A stretch of 64,000 nt of DNA from Takakia lepidozioides. Taxonomy: Eukaryota; Streptophyta; Takakiopsida; Takakiales; Takakiaceae. The position numbers and the translations under genes are program-made. The stretch is from positions 8,494,001 to 8,558,000 of the forward strand of contig CM060734.1 in assembly GCA_030704615.1 (NCBI GenBank), in the 5' to 3' direction. The notes beneath the pieces are model-generated. The model was not told the DNA's origin, did no database searches, and worked only from the letters and a program-made list of their open reading frames with translations. Shown here in pieces: positions 1 to 10,844 of the stretch; positions within the stretch are counted from its first letter, which is position 1, and the number at the start of each line of letters is the position of its first letter.

Positions 1-280
1 CGTTTTTCCATCCGCGGAGGTTTTTATGTCGGCCAGTTTTTGGCCTGACCCCCCGACAGGACTTCCTTTGGGTGGATCCGAATGGAAATTCGGCGCTGAA
101 TTTCCATCCGGGGGATGTTTTCTGTCGGACAGGTGCCGGCATCTCTGCCCCAGACGACTTCATCCGTGCGGCCCCTGTTGGATATTGGGTGCCGAATTTC
201 CATTCGGGGGTAGTAATGTGACGGCACGGTGCCGGCTTCTCCCCTTCAGCCGACATCATCCGGACGGCCCTCCACTTTCT
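1..280. repeat. Palindromic GAAATTCGGCGC repeat, two imperfect tandem units
   Basis: Two imperfect units of roughly 100 bp each combine a near-palindrome around GAAATTCGGCGC/GCCGAATTTCC (about 84-113 and 190-207) with a GGTGCCGGC...GACATCATCCG-type tail (136-170 and 228-262). The same core word, AATTCGGCGCC, recurs at 1598-1745 and forms a satellite array at 17544-18290, so this is a dispersed palindromic repeat and not a gene. Open frames across it are low-complexity translations of the repeat. Function unknown. Confidence 0.6.
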
Positions 281-569
281 GACTGCATACCGTTGGCAGT
301 TATTGCGCAAAGATCAGGGGCCGCATTCCGGAGACAAGATTCATTAACACTCTGACTGTGGATTTTTGAGATAGTTGGCTCCCTGGATTTGGATCAGGCT
401 TCGTCGCTCGGACAAATCGGCACCGCATTCCTTCCCATCGCTGCATCCCCCTTCTACCAGGGAGCTTCCCCGCACGCCATCCTGGCAGTCTTGTGTGCAC
501 ATCTCCCATGGCGGAAAACCCGAGCGCTACAGTGTACTGCCCTCCTCACGAGCATAGAGCTTCATTTCC

Positions 570-1610
570 GTGCAGAGGGGACATTTGCCGGGTGATGGAG
601 AAATATCTGTGCGTTCGATACCACCTGAAACCGGGGTCGGTTTTTTGGAGGAGGAAAGGAAGGACTCAAACGGCCTTGTTGTCGAGAGTATTGTTGTGCT
701 CCACGATGATTTCGGCGATGGCAGGGAATGGCGAGTTCCACCATCGGACAGCGTCATATACAGGGCTGTTGGGGACTTCATTTGCCCGCCAAATGCACCT
801 TCTATCCTGGCGCCTTCCACGAAACAATCCGCGAATCAGAGAGTGGCTACCTCAAAGAGAGAAGTCCGCAACGAAGTAAATCCAGAGCCAAACCCATCCA
901 CGAAGACGAGCGAGAACCGGGTTGTTCACAACCTGTCCGACTCAGACGAGGTCATGGAAGTTCCGAGATCGTCCTGGAGATCAGGCAAGTCCTCAATGGA
1001 CGTTAGTGGAGGAGGGAGTCATATTCCCAGCACGAGCACCGCAGTTCGATCTATTCTTGAAATTCTGCGAGGGCTTCACCTGGAGGGACACCGGTCGGAG
1101 CTGGCCGGGCTGGACTACAGCAAGTTCGCAATTAAATCGGTTACATGCCTTCCCGCCGACGTCGACGGTAATATCTTCTTTGAGTTCCCTCCTCGGGCGG
1201 ACTACTCGAGGGCGTCCGGAATGTTGACAGATATGGATAGAAAACATGACGGTCATCCTTGGTGCGTTACCAAAACCACCAGCATGAAGATGCTCGATGG
1301 TTTCCGGTGCGCTACGTTGTTTGTGCGGGCGCGTTGCGGTGTTTCTCCCCAACTTGCTTCCACTTTAAATCCAGAGGTCACAGGAACGAGACCGATTGGA
1401 TAGGCACAGCTCATCAACCATTTCGAGCTCAGGAGAAGGTTCCGAACTCCACATTTAAGTGTGCGCATTGCAAAGAACCACCACACTGCATGTCTGTTTG
1501 TAATGCCAAGCAGTTCTATGTGTTGCACCGTTTCCCTGACCTCACCCGAGCTTACATACACGTTGGTTCCCATTGTCACAAATTGGCGAGGGGGAACAAA
1601 AATGGCGCCG
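570..1610 (+). pseudogene. Zinc-binding (WRKY-GCM1/transposase-like) protein, frameshifted and truncated
   Basis: An open frame runs from ATG 570 to a stop at 1403. Its C-terminal 20-30 codons look wrong, while a shifted frame from about 1325 reads sensibly to about 1610, so I infer one frameshift near 1320-1345. The N-terminal part is acidic and serine-rich and probably disordered (LSDSDEVMEV near residue 125). The downstream frame has Cys/His clusters: RCFSPTC, then GHRNETDWIG, then CAHC with CMSVC, and a final A-x-I-H-x-G-x-H-x-H (AYIHVGSHCH). A Cys-x-Cys core followed by a spaced HxH resembles WRKY-GCM1-type zinc fingers of plant transposases. That is inference from motif pattern only. 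The frame then runs into a palindromic repeat at 1598, which truncates it. No catalytic DDE region is visible. Confidence 0.45.
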
Positions 1611-1745
1611 AATTACCTGTCATGAGGGGACCTATAGCCGCGGAATTCGGCACCATTTTTCGCCAGAGAGACCTATTACCGCGAAATACGTCGCCGTATT
1701 TTCAGGTTACGGACCCTATTACCGCGAAATTCGGCGCCATATTTG
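1598..1745. repeat. Short tandem copies of the AATTCGGCGCC palindrome
   Basis: Three imperfect units of about 45-55 bp repeat 'ACCTATTACCGCGAAAT' followed by a CGGCGCCAT-like core (best copy near 1718-1741). The unit shares both the GACC(C)TATTACCG and the GAAATTCGGCGCCAT words with the satellite at 17544-18290. It terminates the reading frame of the gene upstream. From 1746 to 2011 there is only AT-rich spacer with poly-T runs. Confidence 0.6.
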
Positions 1746-2011
1746 CACATGTCGCTGGGAATTGGCATGAGCGGAAGACAAAATATCATGAGCACAACTG
1801 TCAAAACTACAATTTTCCCTTCAAGGGGCCGAATAATATATTTGTTTTTCCTGACACATTGCATTAAATTAATGTTTTTTTTATTGTTTTTTATTTTCAA
1901 AATTTGTACTTCTGCTCATGAAAACCGATTGTCTTACTACTCCGCTCATGCCGCTCATGCTCATGAAATAGCTAACCTCCCACGCGGGTTACACAGTCCA
2001 TAGGGTCAGTG

Positions 2012-2510
2012 ACATGTGGACTTGGGTTAACGTCCGGAAAGTGGCCGGCAGGTGAAAAGACAGCTTGGAAGTCAAACTCGGAGAAGGTGCCACGCGGACA
2101 GGGGAAGACGGAGGCAGGTCTAGAAATGAACATATGGTCGCCAGGGCGAAGCACACCGCAGTGCATATATTGCAAAAGCGGATGTCATCATGCAAGAAGC
2201 CACATTGAGCCGCCAGAGTACCTACCCGGTACATCAGCTAAAACTATTTGTGGGCCCATTAATGCATTCAGGGCAGGGGTAACGGAGCCCTTTCCGAGTA
2301 CAGAAAAGAGGGACTTTTACCACATGTGTTGTCCTACTGGACATTCTAGATGGAAATGTCCACGGAGGGGGGGTAGAATTAAAAAGTTACCTAAGCAGGC
2401 AACAACCAATCAGGAGCGAGAATTTCATGCAAGTGGTTCCCTCCAAGAAACAAGAACAAGAAATTGGAAGAGTTATGAGCGGAAGAGTCGGGGTGGCTCC
2501 GAATAGCCCG
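2012..2510 (+). pseudogene. G1 integrase-aORF linker with a CCHC-like zinc knuckle
   Basis: The segment is open in one frame (from ATG 2009 to a stop at 2506) and is homologous to the linker that joins integrase to the aORF in G1-b. At 2318-2359 it encodes YHMCCPTGHSRWKC, a CX2CX4HX4C knuckle whose first Cys has become Tyr. The equivalent in G1-d (38247-38288) is a canonical CHICSPSGHSKMEC. A second Cys/His cluster, CIYCKSGCHH, is encoded near 2163-2192. The protein is probably not expressed here because the 5' part of the element is missing. The zinc-binding role is inferred from spacing alone. Confidence 0.55.
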
Positions 2511-5340
2511 TGTCTCGACGGGAGGGGCAATCAAAGTTATAGCTTTGTAGCTATGACGGATATAACGGATTACACGTTCGCTTTACTTCTCACGCAGTGG
2601 CGCAAGGATGAACGAATTGAGAGTACATTCTCTCTCACTCGATACTTGTAAGCCCCACAGGCTTACACACTCTTACCTGTTCCATTCTGTGCCAACCATA
2701 CCTTTATGCTCTGTGCCCTGCAAGCTTTCCTACAGCTGTTTCAAACAAGGCCTTTTTGTTTGTCTAGAATGAAGAGAGTGAGGGGAATGGAGGATATCAG
2801 GGTGAAGAGCACCACAATTCTGCAGAAGCAAACAATTGCTACACCGCAGGCAGTGCAGCTGCTGAGGGAGTTGCGATTGGAGGGGCTGCTACGCAAGGAC
2901 TGGTCCATGCATCATCGGCAATTTATGATTCAATTTCTTCAGAACTTTGAGCCTCGGACGAGAGTTACCCAGGTGAGGGGAGTAGATATAGAAATTACTC
3001 CCCAGTACTTGCAGCAATTGTTTGATTTGTCATCGGGTCATGTGGATGTGGATGAGCACAGGGCAAGATTGCAGATAGGGAATTTGTTCCAAGAAGGGAG
3101 TTTCTTTAAGACTCAAGGTTACGCTTGTACCAAAGCCAAGTACCCAGGGCTCAGAGAAGTTGGCCAAATATTGAACGTTCTGTTTGCCATGAAACAGAAC
3201 CAACAATATTTGAGCAGGTCATTCACAGAGGAGATCCTGAAAGCTTTGAGGGGAGAGGATGTAGCTTGGGCAGAGTTAATGTACAATGGTCTGGTGGAAG
3301 AGATGAAGAGGTTACAGGGCACTGCGGCTAAGTCTCCGATCATTGTGTCTGGTCCAGTCATTGCCCAAATCATTCTTGACTCTTGCATACTTGATACTCG
3401 GGAACGTAAGAAGATGGGAGCGTTTGAGGCAGTAACCACTGCAATTGAAGAGCATGGCTCTTCACATAGTGAGGGTGGACTGGCAGGGCAACACCAGTCT
3501 AAGAGACAAAAGCGGGGTATGACTGTAGTGGCGGATCCACTGACTTCACGGAAACCGCAAGATGATGTTTCCCAAGCTCTTGTGCAAGATGGGGCACAGC
3601 AGCACAGAGGGCTGTTATTATTGGAAGCACAGCCTTCGGAGAGGGAAGAAGAAGTCACTTCGGTACCACAGCCATCACAGCCAGTTGACTTAGTTGTCTC
3701 AGAGCTTCCACAGTTAGAACATGTTGTGACACCACCCCCAATTGCTCTGGACGGAGAAAGGTTGGACATTCCCACTACAGAGCAGGTCGTGGTAGAAATT
3801 GAGAAGGGTGACCTTCTCTATGAAAACTTTAGCTTGGTAAGGGAATCAGTGGTTCCAGAGGTGCAGAGTTTGTCTAGGGAAATCCCTATTGTGCATGTAA
3901 TACCCACACCTGTGATGGAGGTACCAGGGGTAGAATATAAGTACACTGCAGCACCTGTGGAGGATGAGGTGGTTCAGGAAGGGATCTGGTGGGGCAATGG
4001 CCTAAATGGTTGGTGAAGCATCACACTGTGGAAGATCAGGGGGAATGGCAGCAAGTTCACCATGATGACCCCCAGCACGCCATGCTTATGAGTTCCATAA
4101 GCACGACACTCAATTTGTTGGGCACTTATGTGAAATCCCATGTTCCATCTACCCAATTGGCAGCTTTGAGGGAGGAACTCAGGAAGGAGTTTGAGACTCA
4201 AATTGTCACTGAATGTGCTAACAAGGTAGATGAAGAGGTCCATCTCAAGTTACAGCAAGAGTTGGAGGACACAAAGGCTGCCTTGCAGTTGGCTAAGGGA
4301 CATCTGATTGAAGCAGGTCTCGAGCAGGACCAGTTAAAATGAAACACATAAGCAACAGATATACCAATTGCAGGTGAAGCATGAGGGCAAGTTTCAAGAA
4401 GTGAATGTACTACATACAGAGTTGGAGGCAATACATCAGAGGATGACCATACAATGTGCTACACTCACAACTGCTCTAGAGCAAACTGCATTAGAAGTTA
4501 ACAGACAAGGGGAGAGATGTATGATGGCAAAAGCTGAGATAATAGAGTAAAGGAAACTCATTGTTAATTTGCAGGCTACAATCTGTCGCAATGAGAATAC
4601 TTTCCAACAGTACAGACAGGTTGAGGCTGACCAGGAGAGGTACATCCTGGAGTTGCAACAAACAGTCATGGTCAATAGAAATGAACTCTCTGTGGCTAAC
4701 AAGGCTTGGAAGGAAGCCAATAATCTGGCTGCTGCCTATGCGGGCCTGGTTGAACCTCATGCGAAGCGCATGGAGGCTTTACAGCAGTAGTTAGATGTGT
4801 ACAGACTCACGGAGGAGCAGACTCTCAGGGGTGCCACACAGGACTTGGTGGATAACCTCCTTATGCAGGTCTGGTTAGCACAAGGGCCGGTAGAAGGCAA
4901 AGCACCAAGGAAGCTCACCCAGGGCGAGATGAATGAGCTCAGATTGCAGGTGCAGAACATTGCCACAACTACTATAGACAATGTCTATAGTAGGATAATG
5001 GAGCTACAAGAGGATGTGGAAGGCCTGCAGACTCAAGTGGATGACCTGAGTTCAAATATTGACAAGAGAGTCTTTGTTCCTGAGGAGCAGCTCATGGCTA
5101 CTTATTTACATGCCAAGACTCTAATTTTTCAGTCTTCTTCGCAGGGGGTGGAGGAGATGCCAGTGGTAGAAGGGCCAGTGGTACCAATACCACAGCAGGT
5201 GCTTGTGTAGGTAGCTGACCCTGTTGCTACTACAGCCAAACCACAGCTTGAGGTATGGGGGGATGCTGCTTTTAACCCACCTAGGACTCATGCTCGCTCA
5301 CAAAGGTTTGCTGATCCCAAACAGTAAACCGTGAGGACAC
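2511..5340 (+). pseudogene. G1 additional ORF (aORF), copy a, several nonsense mutations
   Basis: This is the post-integrase additional protein of G1. The N-terminal domain (open from 2706 to 4016, 436 codons) is helical. It contains VTQVRGVDIEITP near 2965-3000, a QGYAC motif near 3115 and a C-terminal Glu/Pro/Val-rich stretch. A coiled-coil-like region follows (4040-5060; many Leu/Glu/Gln heptads, e.g. LRLQVQNIATTTI), and then the start of the C-terminal domain, which is cut short at about 5290. In-frame stops at 2649, 4548, 4788 and 5208 each replace CAA or CAG in G1-b. The VRG-x-(I/V)-x(5)-P/I pattern faintly resembles the plant-transposon-protein domain found in some gypsy ORFs. Function unknown. 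Confidence 0.7.
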
Positions 5341-5348
5341 GGCTTTTT

Positions 5349-5365
5349 GAGAGGGGGAGGGGTAA
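5349..5365 (+). promoter_or_regulatory. Polypurine tract of G1-a
   Basis: GAGAGGGGGAGGGGTAA lies directly before the LTR start TGTTAGAGG. This is the expected plus-strand primer position for an LTR retrotransposon. The same arrangement occurs, reverse-complemented, at 29572-29589 and 47747-47763. Confidence 0.85.
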
Positions 5366-6284
5366 TGTTAGAGGGCTGCTTGGGACTTAGACGCTTTTAC
5401 GGGTTCTGTGGGGTACCCTTAATTTTTGCGCAGACTGAGACCAACAGGAGCCTTAGGGGTGGCAGGAGCAGACCTTAGGGGGGTTAGACAGCTCGTCACA
5501 GTCTATCACAGCCAGACACAGCTTTACACAGCCCGACACAGCTTTGCACAGCCAGTCACAGCCCGACACAATCTATCATAGCCAGACACAGTCTGACATA
5601 GCTTGACACAGCTTCGCACAGCCAGTCACAACCCGACACAGCTTTACACAGCCAGTCACAGCTCGGCACAGCTTGACATAGCCTGTCACAGTACATGGGG
5701 AACAGTTATCATTGACATGGAACGATATCTGCAGAGGGAACGTGTTACTTCAGGGGTGACGGTTAGTTAGTTAGGTGGTTAGAACAGCTTGCGGGTAGAT
5801 TAGGCAGAGCGGCAACAGGAAGGGGATCACTTCTTGAGGAGGGCGACTTGTTCAGGAGATGAGGAGACGTAACGGAGAGCGGAAACAGTGAAGATGAGAT
5901 GATGACTTGATTGAGGCTTAATTCATGCAAGCTGTAAAATTATACAGTAGGGTAGATTAGGGATACCATGGCATAGGCATGATACATGATTAATCTTAAT
6001 CCGATACTGAATCGATACAAACATATTGTGTAGAGAGACATGAGAGAAGCTGTGGAATGAATGCATGATTAATTGGAACTCCGATGCTTTAGTATACACG
6101 GTAAGGTAAATTGATAACATGAAGGCAAGAAGGAATAAAAATAGGAAGCACAACCATGATTCACTAGCTGCAGGTCATGACTGATTGTTCTGAGCGGGCT
6201 GAGTGCTTAGAGATATCCAACTCTTCTATCTTGGAGTTTCCACCTCGGATAGCGAAGGGATGGGTGAGTAAAAGCCGCTCGACA
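5366..6284 (+). repeat. G1-a 3' LTR (919 bp)
   Basis: It begins TGTTAGAGGGCTGC right after the polypurine tract and ends AAAGCCGCTCGACA, giving TG...CA ends. Inverted copies lie at 28499-29571, 45809-46308 (partial), 46496-47746 and 59034-59638 (cut by the gap). Much of the length difference between copies comes from an internal CACAGCC repeat array, here 5490-5692. Confidence 0.9.
5490..5692. repeat. CACAGCC ~10-bp tandem array inside the LTR
   Basis: A degenerate 10-bp-period array (TCACAGCCMG, ACACAGCTTT and variants) occupies about 200 bp of the LTR. The matching arrays in other LTR copies are longer: about 300 bp at 29148-29446 and about 515 bp at 47111-47627. Confidence 0.8.
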
Positions 6285-6294
6285 GCGACCCTGG

Positions 6295-7810
6295 TTGTCT
6301 GTCCCTCGTAGCATAGCTGTTATCAAAGACATTAAAATTAGTGAGATACCTGCCACGATTGCAACCATCGGACAAGAAATTGCAGGATGGACAGTAACGG
6401 AAGAAACTCAATTGATTCAAGTAAATCTGGGAACACTAGAAGAACCACAGATAATACGAGTAAGTACAGGTCTTGAAGAATCATTTCTACAAGAAGCCAC
6501 TGCATTATTCACTGAATACAAGGATATATTTGCCTGGAACTACAAAGAATTGAAGGGTATACCTTCCAACATCTGTCAACACCGAATTGAATTGGAAGTT
6601 GACACAAAACCAATTCAGAACCGTTACAGAATGAACCCCAACTATGCAGCTAAAGTTTGGGAAGAAATCAAGAAATTACTGGATACAGGATTCAAATACC
6701 CAGTAGAGACACCACAATGGTTATCGCCCATTGTGATAGTACCCAAGAAAAATGGAAAATTACGAGTATGTGTAGACTACCGCAAGTTAAACGCAGGAAC
6801 CAAGAAAGACCCCTTTCCACTACCTTTCACCGAAATAGTGTTGGACACAGTGGCTAGACATGAGATGTACTCATTCATGGACGGGTTTAGTGGGTACAAC
6901 CAGGTGCAGATGACAGAAGAAGACCGAGAAAAGACCGCATTCATCACTGAATGGGGAGCCTATGTTTACAAAGTCATGCCATTTGGACTTTGCAACGCAC
7001 CAGCCACGTTTCAGCGAGCAGTATCTGAGATATTCAAGAATTATCTCAACAATTTTATGCAGGTATTTTTGGATGATTTCAGTGTCTTCGGACAGAAATC
7101 CAAACACTTGGCACAGTTAAAACTTTGCCTACAAGCCTGTAGAAACAATGAAGTAAGTCTCAACCCGGAAAAATGTACATTTTGTGTGAATTCAGGATTA
7201 TTGTTGGGACACATTGTGTGCCAACAGGGAATTCTGGTGGATCCAAAGAAAGTGGAGGTTATCCAGAAAATACCACCACCAGAAAATCCCAAGAAACTCA
7301 AAAGATTTTTGGGACAGACAAGCTATTACAGAAGATACATGACAAATATGCTCACAAAGCGGCACCAGTCTATAGACTGCTGAAGCAAGATGCCGAATAC
7401 CGATGGTCTCCAGCTTGCCAGGAATCATTTGATTCACTAAAAATGGCACTCACAGCAGCACCAATTATGATAAATCCAAGATGGGATTTACCATTTCATG
7501 TACACAGTGATGCATCAGGCATTGCTTTGGGAGCAGTTCTAGCTCAGAATGTGACAGGCACAATAAATTCAACAATCTATTATGCAAGCAGATTGTTGAC
7601 AGCAGCCGAGAAGAACTATAGCACCACAGAAAGGGAAGCATTGGCAATGATTTATGATGTTCAAAAAATTTCGGTATTATTTACTTGGCAATCGCTTTAA
7701 GTTTATTGTTGATCATCAGGTAGTGTGCTTCATACTGCTTATGATACAGGAATTGGTGCTCCAATTCCTTACAGCAACCACAAGACTAAGAGCGGAAGGC
7801 ACCAAGTTCT
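6295..7810 (+). pseudogene. G2 reverse transcriptase and RNase H, frameshifted
   Basis: The 362-codon frame 6295-7383 holds a complete gypsy-type RT: the RYRMNPNYA entry segment, SPIVIVPKKNGKLRVCVDYR (fingers), FMDGFSGYNQV (Asp of motif A), MPFGLCNAPATFQR (motif B), the catalytic FLDDFSVF (motif C) and LLGHIV. A frameshift near 7330, after LGQTSYYRR, moves the reading into a second frame to about 7680. That frame carries RNase H with HSDASG and STTEREALAMIY. A third frame continues with the VDHQ motif near 7705. Integrase is deleted between about 7740 and 7820, where aORF sequence begins. Enzymatic residues are intact but the protein cannot be made as one chain. Confidence 0.85.
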
Positions 7811-7819
7811 TATGCGCAA

Positions 7820-10735
7820 GTGAATTTCAAAATCAGCCCGGCGTTGCAGAAGATTGAGCAGGACACAGAGACACAGGAGACGTTGGACAGTCTTGGCCTG
7901 CGATACTTCATCACCACGCTGGACTTGAACCTTAAGCACAACGAGCTGTGCAAGGAGTTCTTGGAGAATTACAACACCAGCACTCGGAGCACAAATGTCC
8001 GCGACACACACATTCTGCTGACGGAGAAGTACTTGGCGGAAGTATTTCACCTTCCCAGTCTGGACTTACCGGCGCACAGCGGCAAACCTCCAAGGTTTGT
8101 ACTTGCAGATTTGTTTGAGAATCTCAACCAAGCAGATCAGGGCTACACATGCAGTCACAGCAAAAGCCCCGACTTTGGGAAGATAGCCCCGGTACTTCGC
8201 ACGTTGCTTTGCCTCAGGAAAAACCGCAGCTACTGTACCAAGGAGCTAATCGATCAAGTGTTGATTTGCCTCAATGGGCAAATCGTGAATATGGCAAGCT
8301 TCTTATTGAAGAAGTTAACCCAAGAATTGATCCGGTTGACAAAGAAGAAGAAGGAAGCAACTGTTACCATGGCTACTCCCTTGTTACTCCAAATGATTCG
8401 ACACACTGTACACCTAACACCCGAAGAGCAAGCGACGTTGGGGATTATGCTGCGGGTAGATACGATGGAGGAAGAAGGAAGTGACTCGGCAGCAGGTCAA
8501 GAAGGAGAAGAGGGTGGACTTGCAAAGAGAGCCTGGATCAACGAAGCAACCACAAGTGCAGCAGCAGAGGACATCATCAACTTGACGGCTGATTCCACAG
8601 TGCAGAGAGAAGGGGAGAATCAACAGCCAGAAGGAGGGAACCAACCACAGACCAATGAAGCAACACCCATGGAAATTAGCCATGGTAACACCGAAACCCT
8701 GCAAACAACACACGCAGAGGCCACACAACCAGAAATAGAGGAGGGAGACATAGTGGAGCAGCAACAGCAGATGGTGCAAGAGGCACCCAGTCAGCAGCAA
8801 CAGCAAGTGGTGCAAGAGGCACATAATCACTAGCAACAAGACAGTAATTCCAATTTGGAATTACTACTAGCACAACAGGTTCTGGATACAACAGCATGGG
8901 ACACAGGGTTGGAAGAAACGCCACAGAATGTAATTTTGCAGGCAATACAAGCATTGGGTCAAGTAAATAGCTTGTATGGATAGGGCCAAGGATTACATAA
9001 GCCCGGAGAACCTTAGCATGATTTTAGACCACGTCAAAGAGAAACACCAGAGGGAATTGGCGACAGCAAGAACAGTATGTAACCACGAGGTTACAATCGC
9101 AGCGTTAGAAGATCAAAAGACGACCTTATTTCGCCAATACAACACTTTGACACAACGCAGAGATGAGTGGGAGCAGAAGTGGCAAAGACAGCAAGACGAA
9201 ACACGCCATGTCCAAGCTGACCTTGATGCAGAGCGAGAACGATCTCGCAAAATAGAGACAGAGGTAGAAACACTCACAGGACAGGTGCAGACACTTAGGC
9301 AGCAGGTGGAGACACTCAAGGGGCAGCTCAAGACTGCCAAAGGGACCAGGGAAACAAGTGGCTCTCAAGCAACACTGTACTGCTGAGGGAAAGGGAGAAT
9401 GTTGAAAGCAGGCTGTTCACAGCCACCACAGAAAGAGACATTGCCATGGGCAATGAACAAGAATGGAAACAGCAGCTGGAGAAGATGACACTGCAAGCAG
9501 GGTTGGACGCAGCAGACGCAGCCTTGGCCAGAGCCTGGTTGAATGAATGAAGTGAACTAGAGATGAAGAAACTCAGCAAGGCAATGGTCAGACAGATGAA
9601 ATGTCAATTGGCGAAGTTGGTGACAGACATTCACGAGGAATTCCTGCCACCAATTCCAGAACAGGAGGAGCTCATGGATGAAGATGATCAAGAGGAGCAA
9701 GACCACGAACAAGAAGCACCGATACAATCAACAACAACAACACCAACACCAACACCAACACCACCAACAACACAACCACCACCAAGTCAACAGGCACTGG
9801 TACAGGCCACAACAAGGCCATCTACTCAAGAGGTAAACCCCATAACACTACCAAGTGTCCTGGTAGCATCAACTTCGGTAGCAGTGGATGATTTCCAAAT
9901 CATGCCATGCAAGCAGGGTGGGGAGTGGCTAAAGTATTCGGAGGAATATTTTAAAATGATGGTAGTCCCAGCCCACCAAATCCCAGAAATATTGGAGAAG
10001 GTCTTCAAAACCTTAACCCCCTGCAGATCATTGGGTCAATTGCATCTGCTCAATCAAACTCTTATACCTCTGAGATACAGGATGAGGCCACTGGCTAGGG
10101 AAGAGACATGGGCAAGGGCAGAATTGGTTGAATTCTGGCGCCAGGCTCCCCTGGAATACAAGGAGCTGGTAGCTTACATGTGGGCAGTGGGGCAATTGAA
10201 GATTAATCCTACCCCGGCAGTAGACATTGTAATGGGCTGCCCCAGTTTTTATATTGGCAGTTACTTGTACTGGATGTTCGTGACAATGAGGGGAAGCTGG
10301 CAGCGCTATGAGAGTATTGAAAAAGATACTCACTGGGAATTACCCAAATTCCAGCCACTAGAGAGAGTCGCAGGCACTTCAGCATACATGAACAGACCAC
10401 TATATGCTGAAGCATGGCGCCAGGCAAAAGACCACTTTCCACCATTGGTCTTGGACAGAGACCACCCTTTCAGAGATACAGGAATCCAAGCTGTTAACTG
10501 GTTAACGGGCAGCAGGGCGACTAAACACATTATACCCTGGACCAAGGAGGAGCTGCAAACCTACCAAGAAACCTTGACCACCAAAATCGACATGCTACGT
10601 GGGGACGGAGTGGCAGAACACCCTGATGACGAAAGTTGGCCCACTCATGAACCAGAGGAGCAACCAGACAGTGACGACAACAGGAACAAGAAGCTGCCAC
10701 CACGACAATCCTGGGACGCACTTCCTACCCCGTAG
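7820..10735 (+). pseudogene. G2 additional ORF (aORF), homologous to the G1 aORF
   Basis: The N-terminal domain (7820-8833) matches the G1 aORF in order and key words: TSTRSTNVRDTHI, LADLFENLNQADQGYTC (G1: IGNLFQEG...QGYAC) and LRTLLCLRKNRSYC. A Gln/Glu-rich stretch leads to a stop at 8831, probably a former CAG in a poly-Gln run. A coiled coil follows in another frame (8976-9386, e.g. RQQVETLKGQLKTAKG), then a Thr/Pro-rich spacer (9730-9800). The C-terminal domain (9880-10700) has IVMGCPSFYIGSYLYW and WELPKF, matching IVMGCGLYYAACF and HWVLP of G1. At least one frameshift and stops at 8831, 8981 and 9548 break it. No signal peptide or clear membrane anchor is visible, so an env role is not supported. 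Confidence 0.75.
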
Positions 10736-10812
10736 ACAGGCATGCCACCACCCTACATCCCCAAGAGATACAGCAAGCACAAGAACTGACGAAATTGTGC
10801 GGACACAATTTC

Positions 10813-10832
10813 AAAAGAGGGGGGGGAATAAA
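10813..10832 (+). promoter_or_regulatory. Polypurine tract of G2
   Basis: AAAAGAGGGGGGGGAATAAA follows the aORF stop and precedes the LTR. The LTR start could be TGATAATGG at 10833 or TGTTACGAGG at 10845. Confidence 0.7.
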
Positions 10833-10844
10833 TGATAATGGCTA

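Larger units (their letters stand above)
2012..6284 (+). mobile_element. G1-a: 3' portion of a Ty3/gypsy element (linker, aORF, PPT, LTR)
   Basis: This copy aligns by eye with G1-b (23460-26976, same strand) and with the reverse strand of G1-g (47750-52000). It starts abruptly inside the post-integrase linker, so gag, protease, RT and integrase are missing. It keeps the additional ORF, the polypurine tract and one complete 3' LTR. The RT at 6295 immediately after the LTR belongs to a different family (G2), so the junction at 6284/6285 is an insertion or recombination boundary. Confidence 0.85.

Noticed and set aside
2009-2506. aORF as an envelope gene
   Set aside because: No signal peptide, cleavage site or clear transmembrane segment was seen in the linker or aORF of any copy, and the reading frame is continuous with integrase.
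3119-3775. Ser/Cys-rich minus-strand frame opposite the aORF
   Set aside because: Antisense shadow of the aORF, also seen opposite the G1-b copy. An antisense gene is not supported by a start context or motif.
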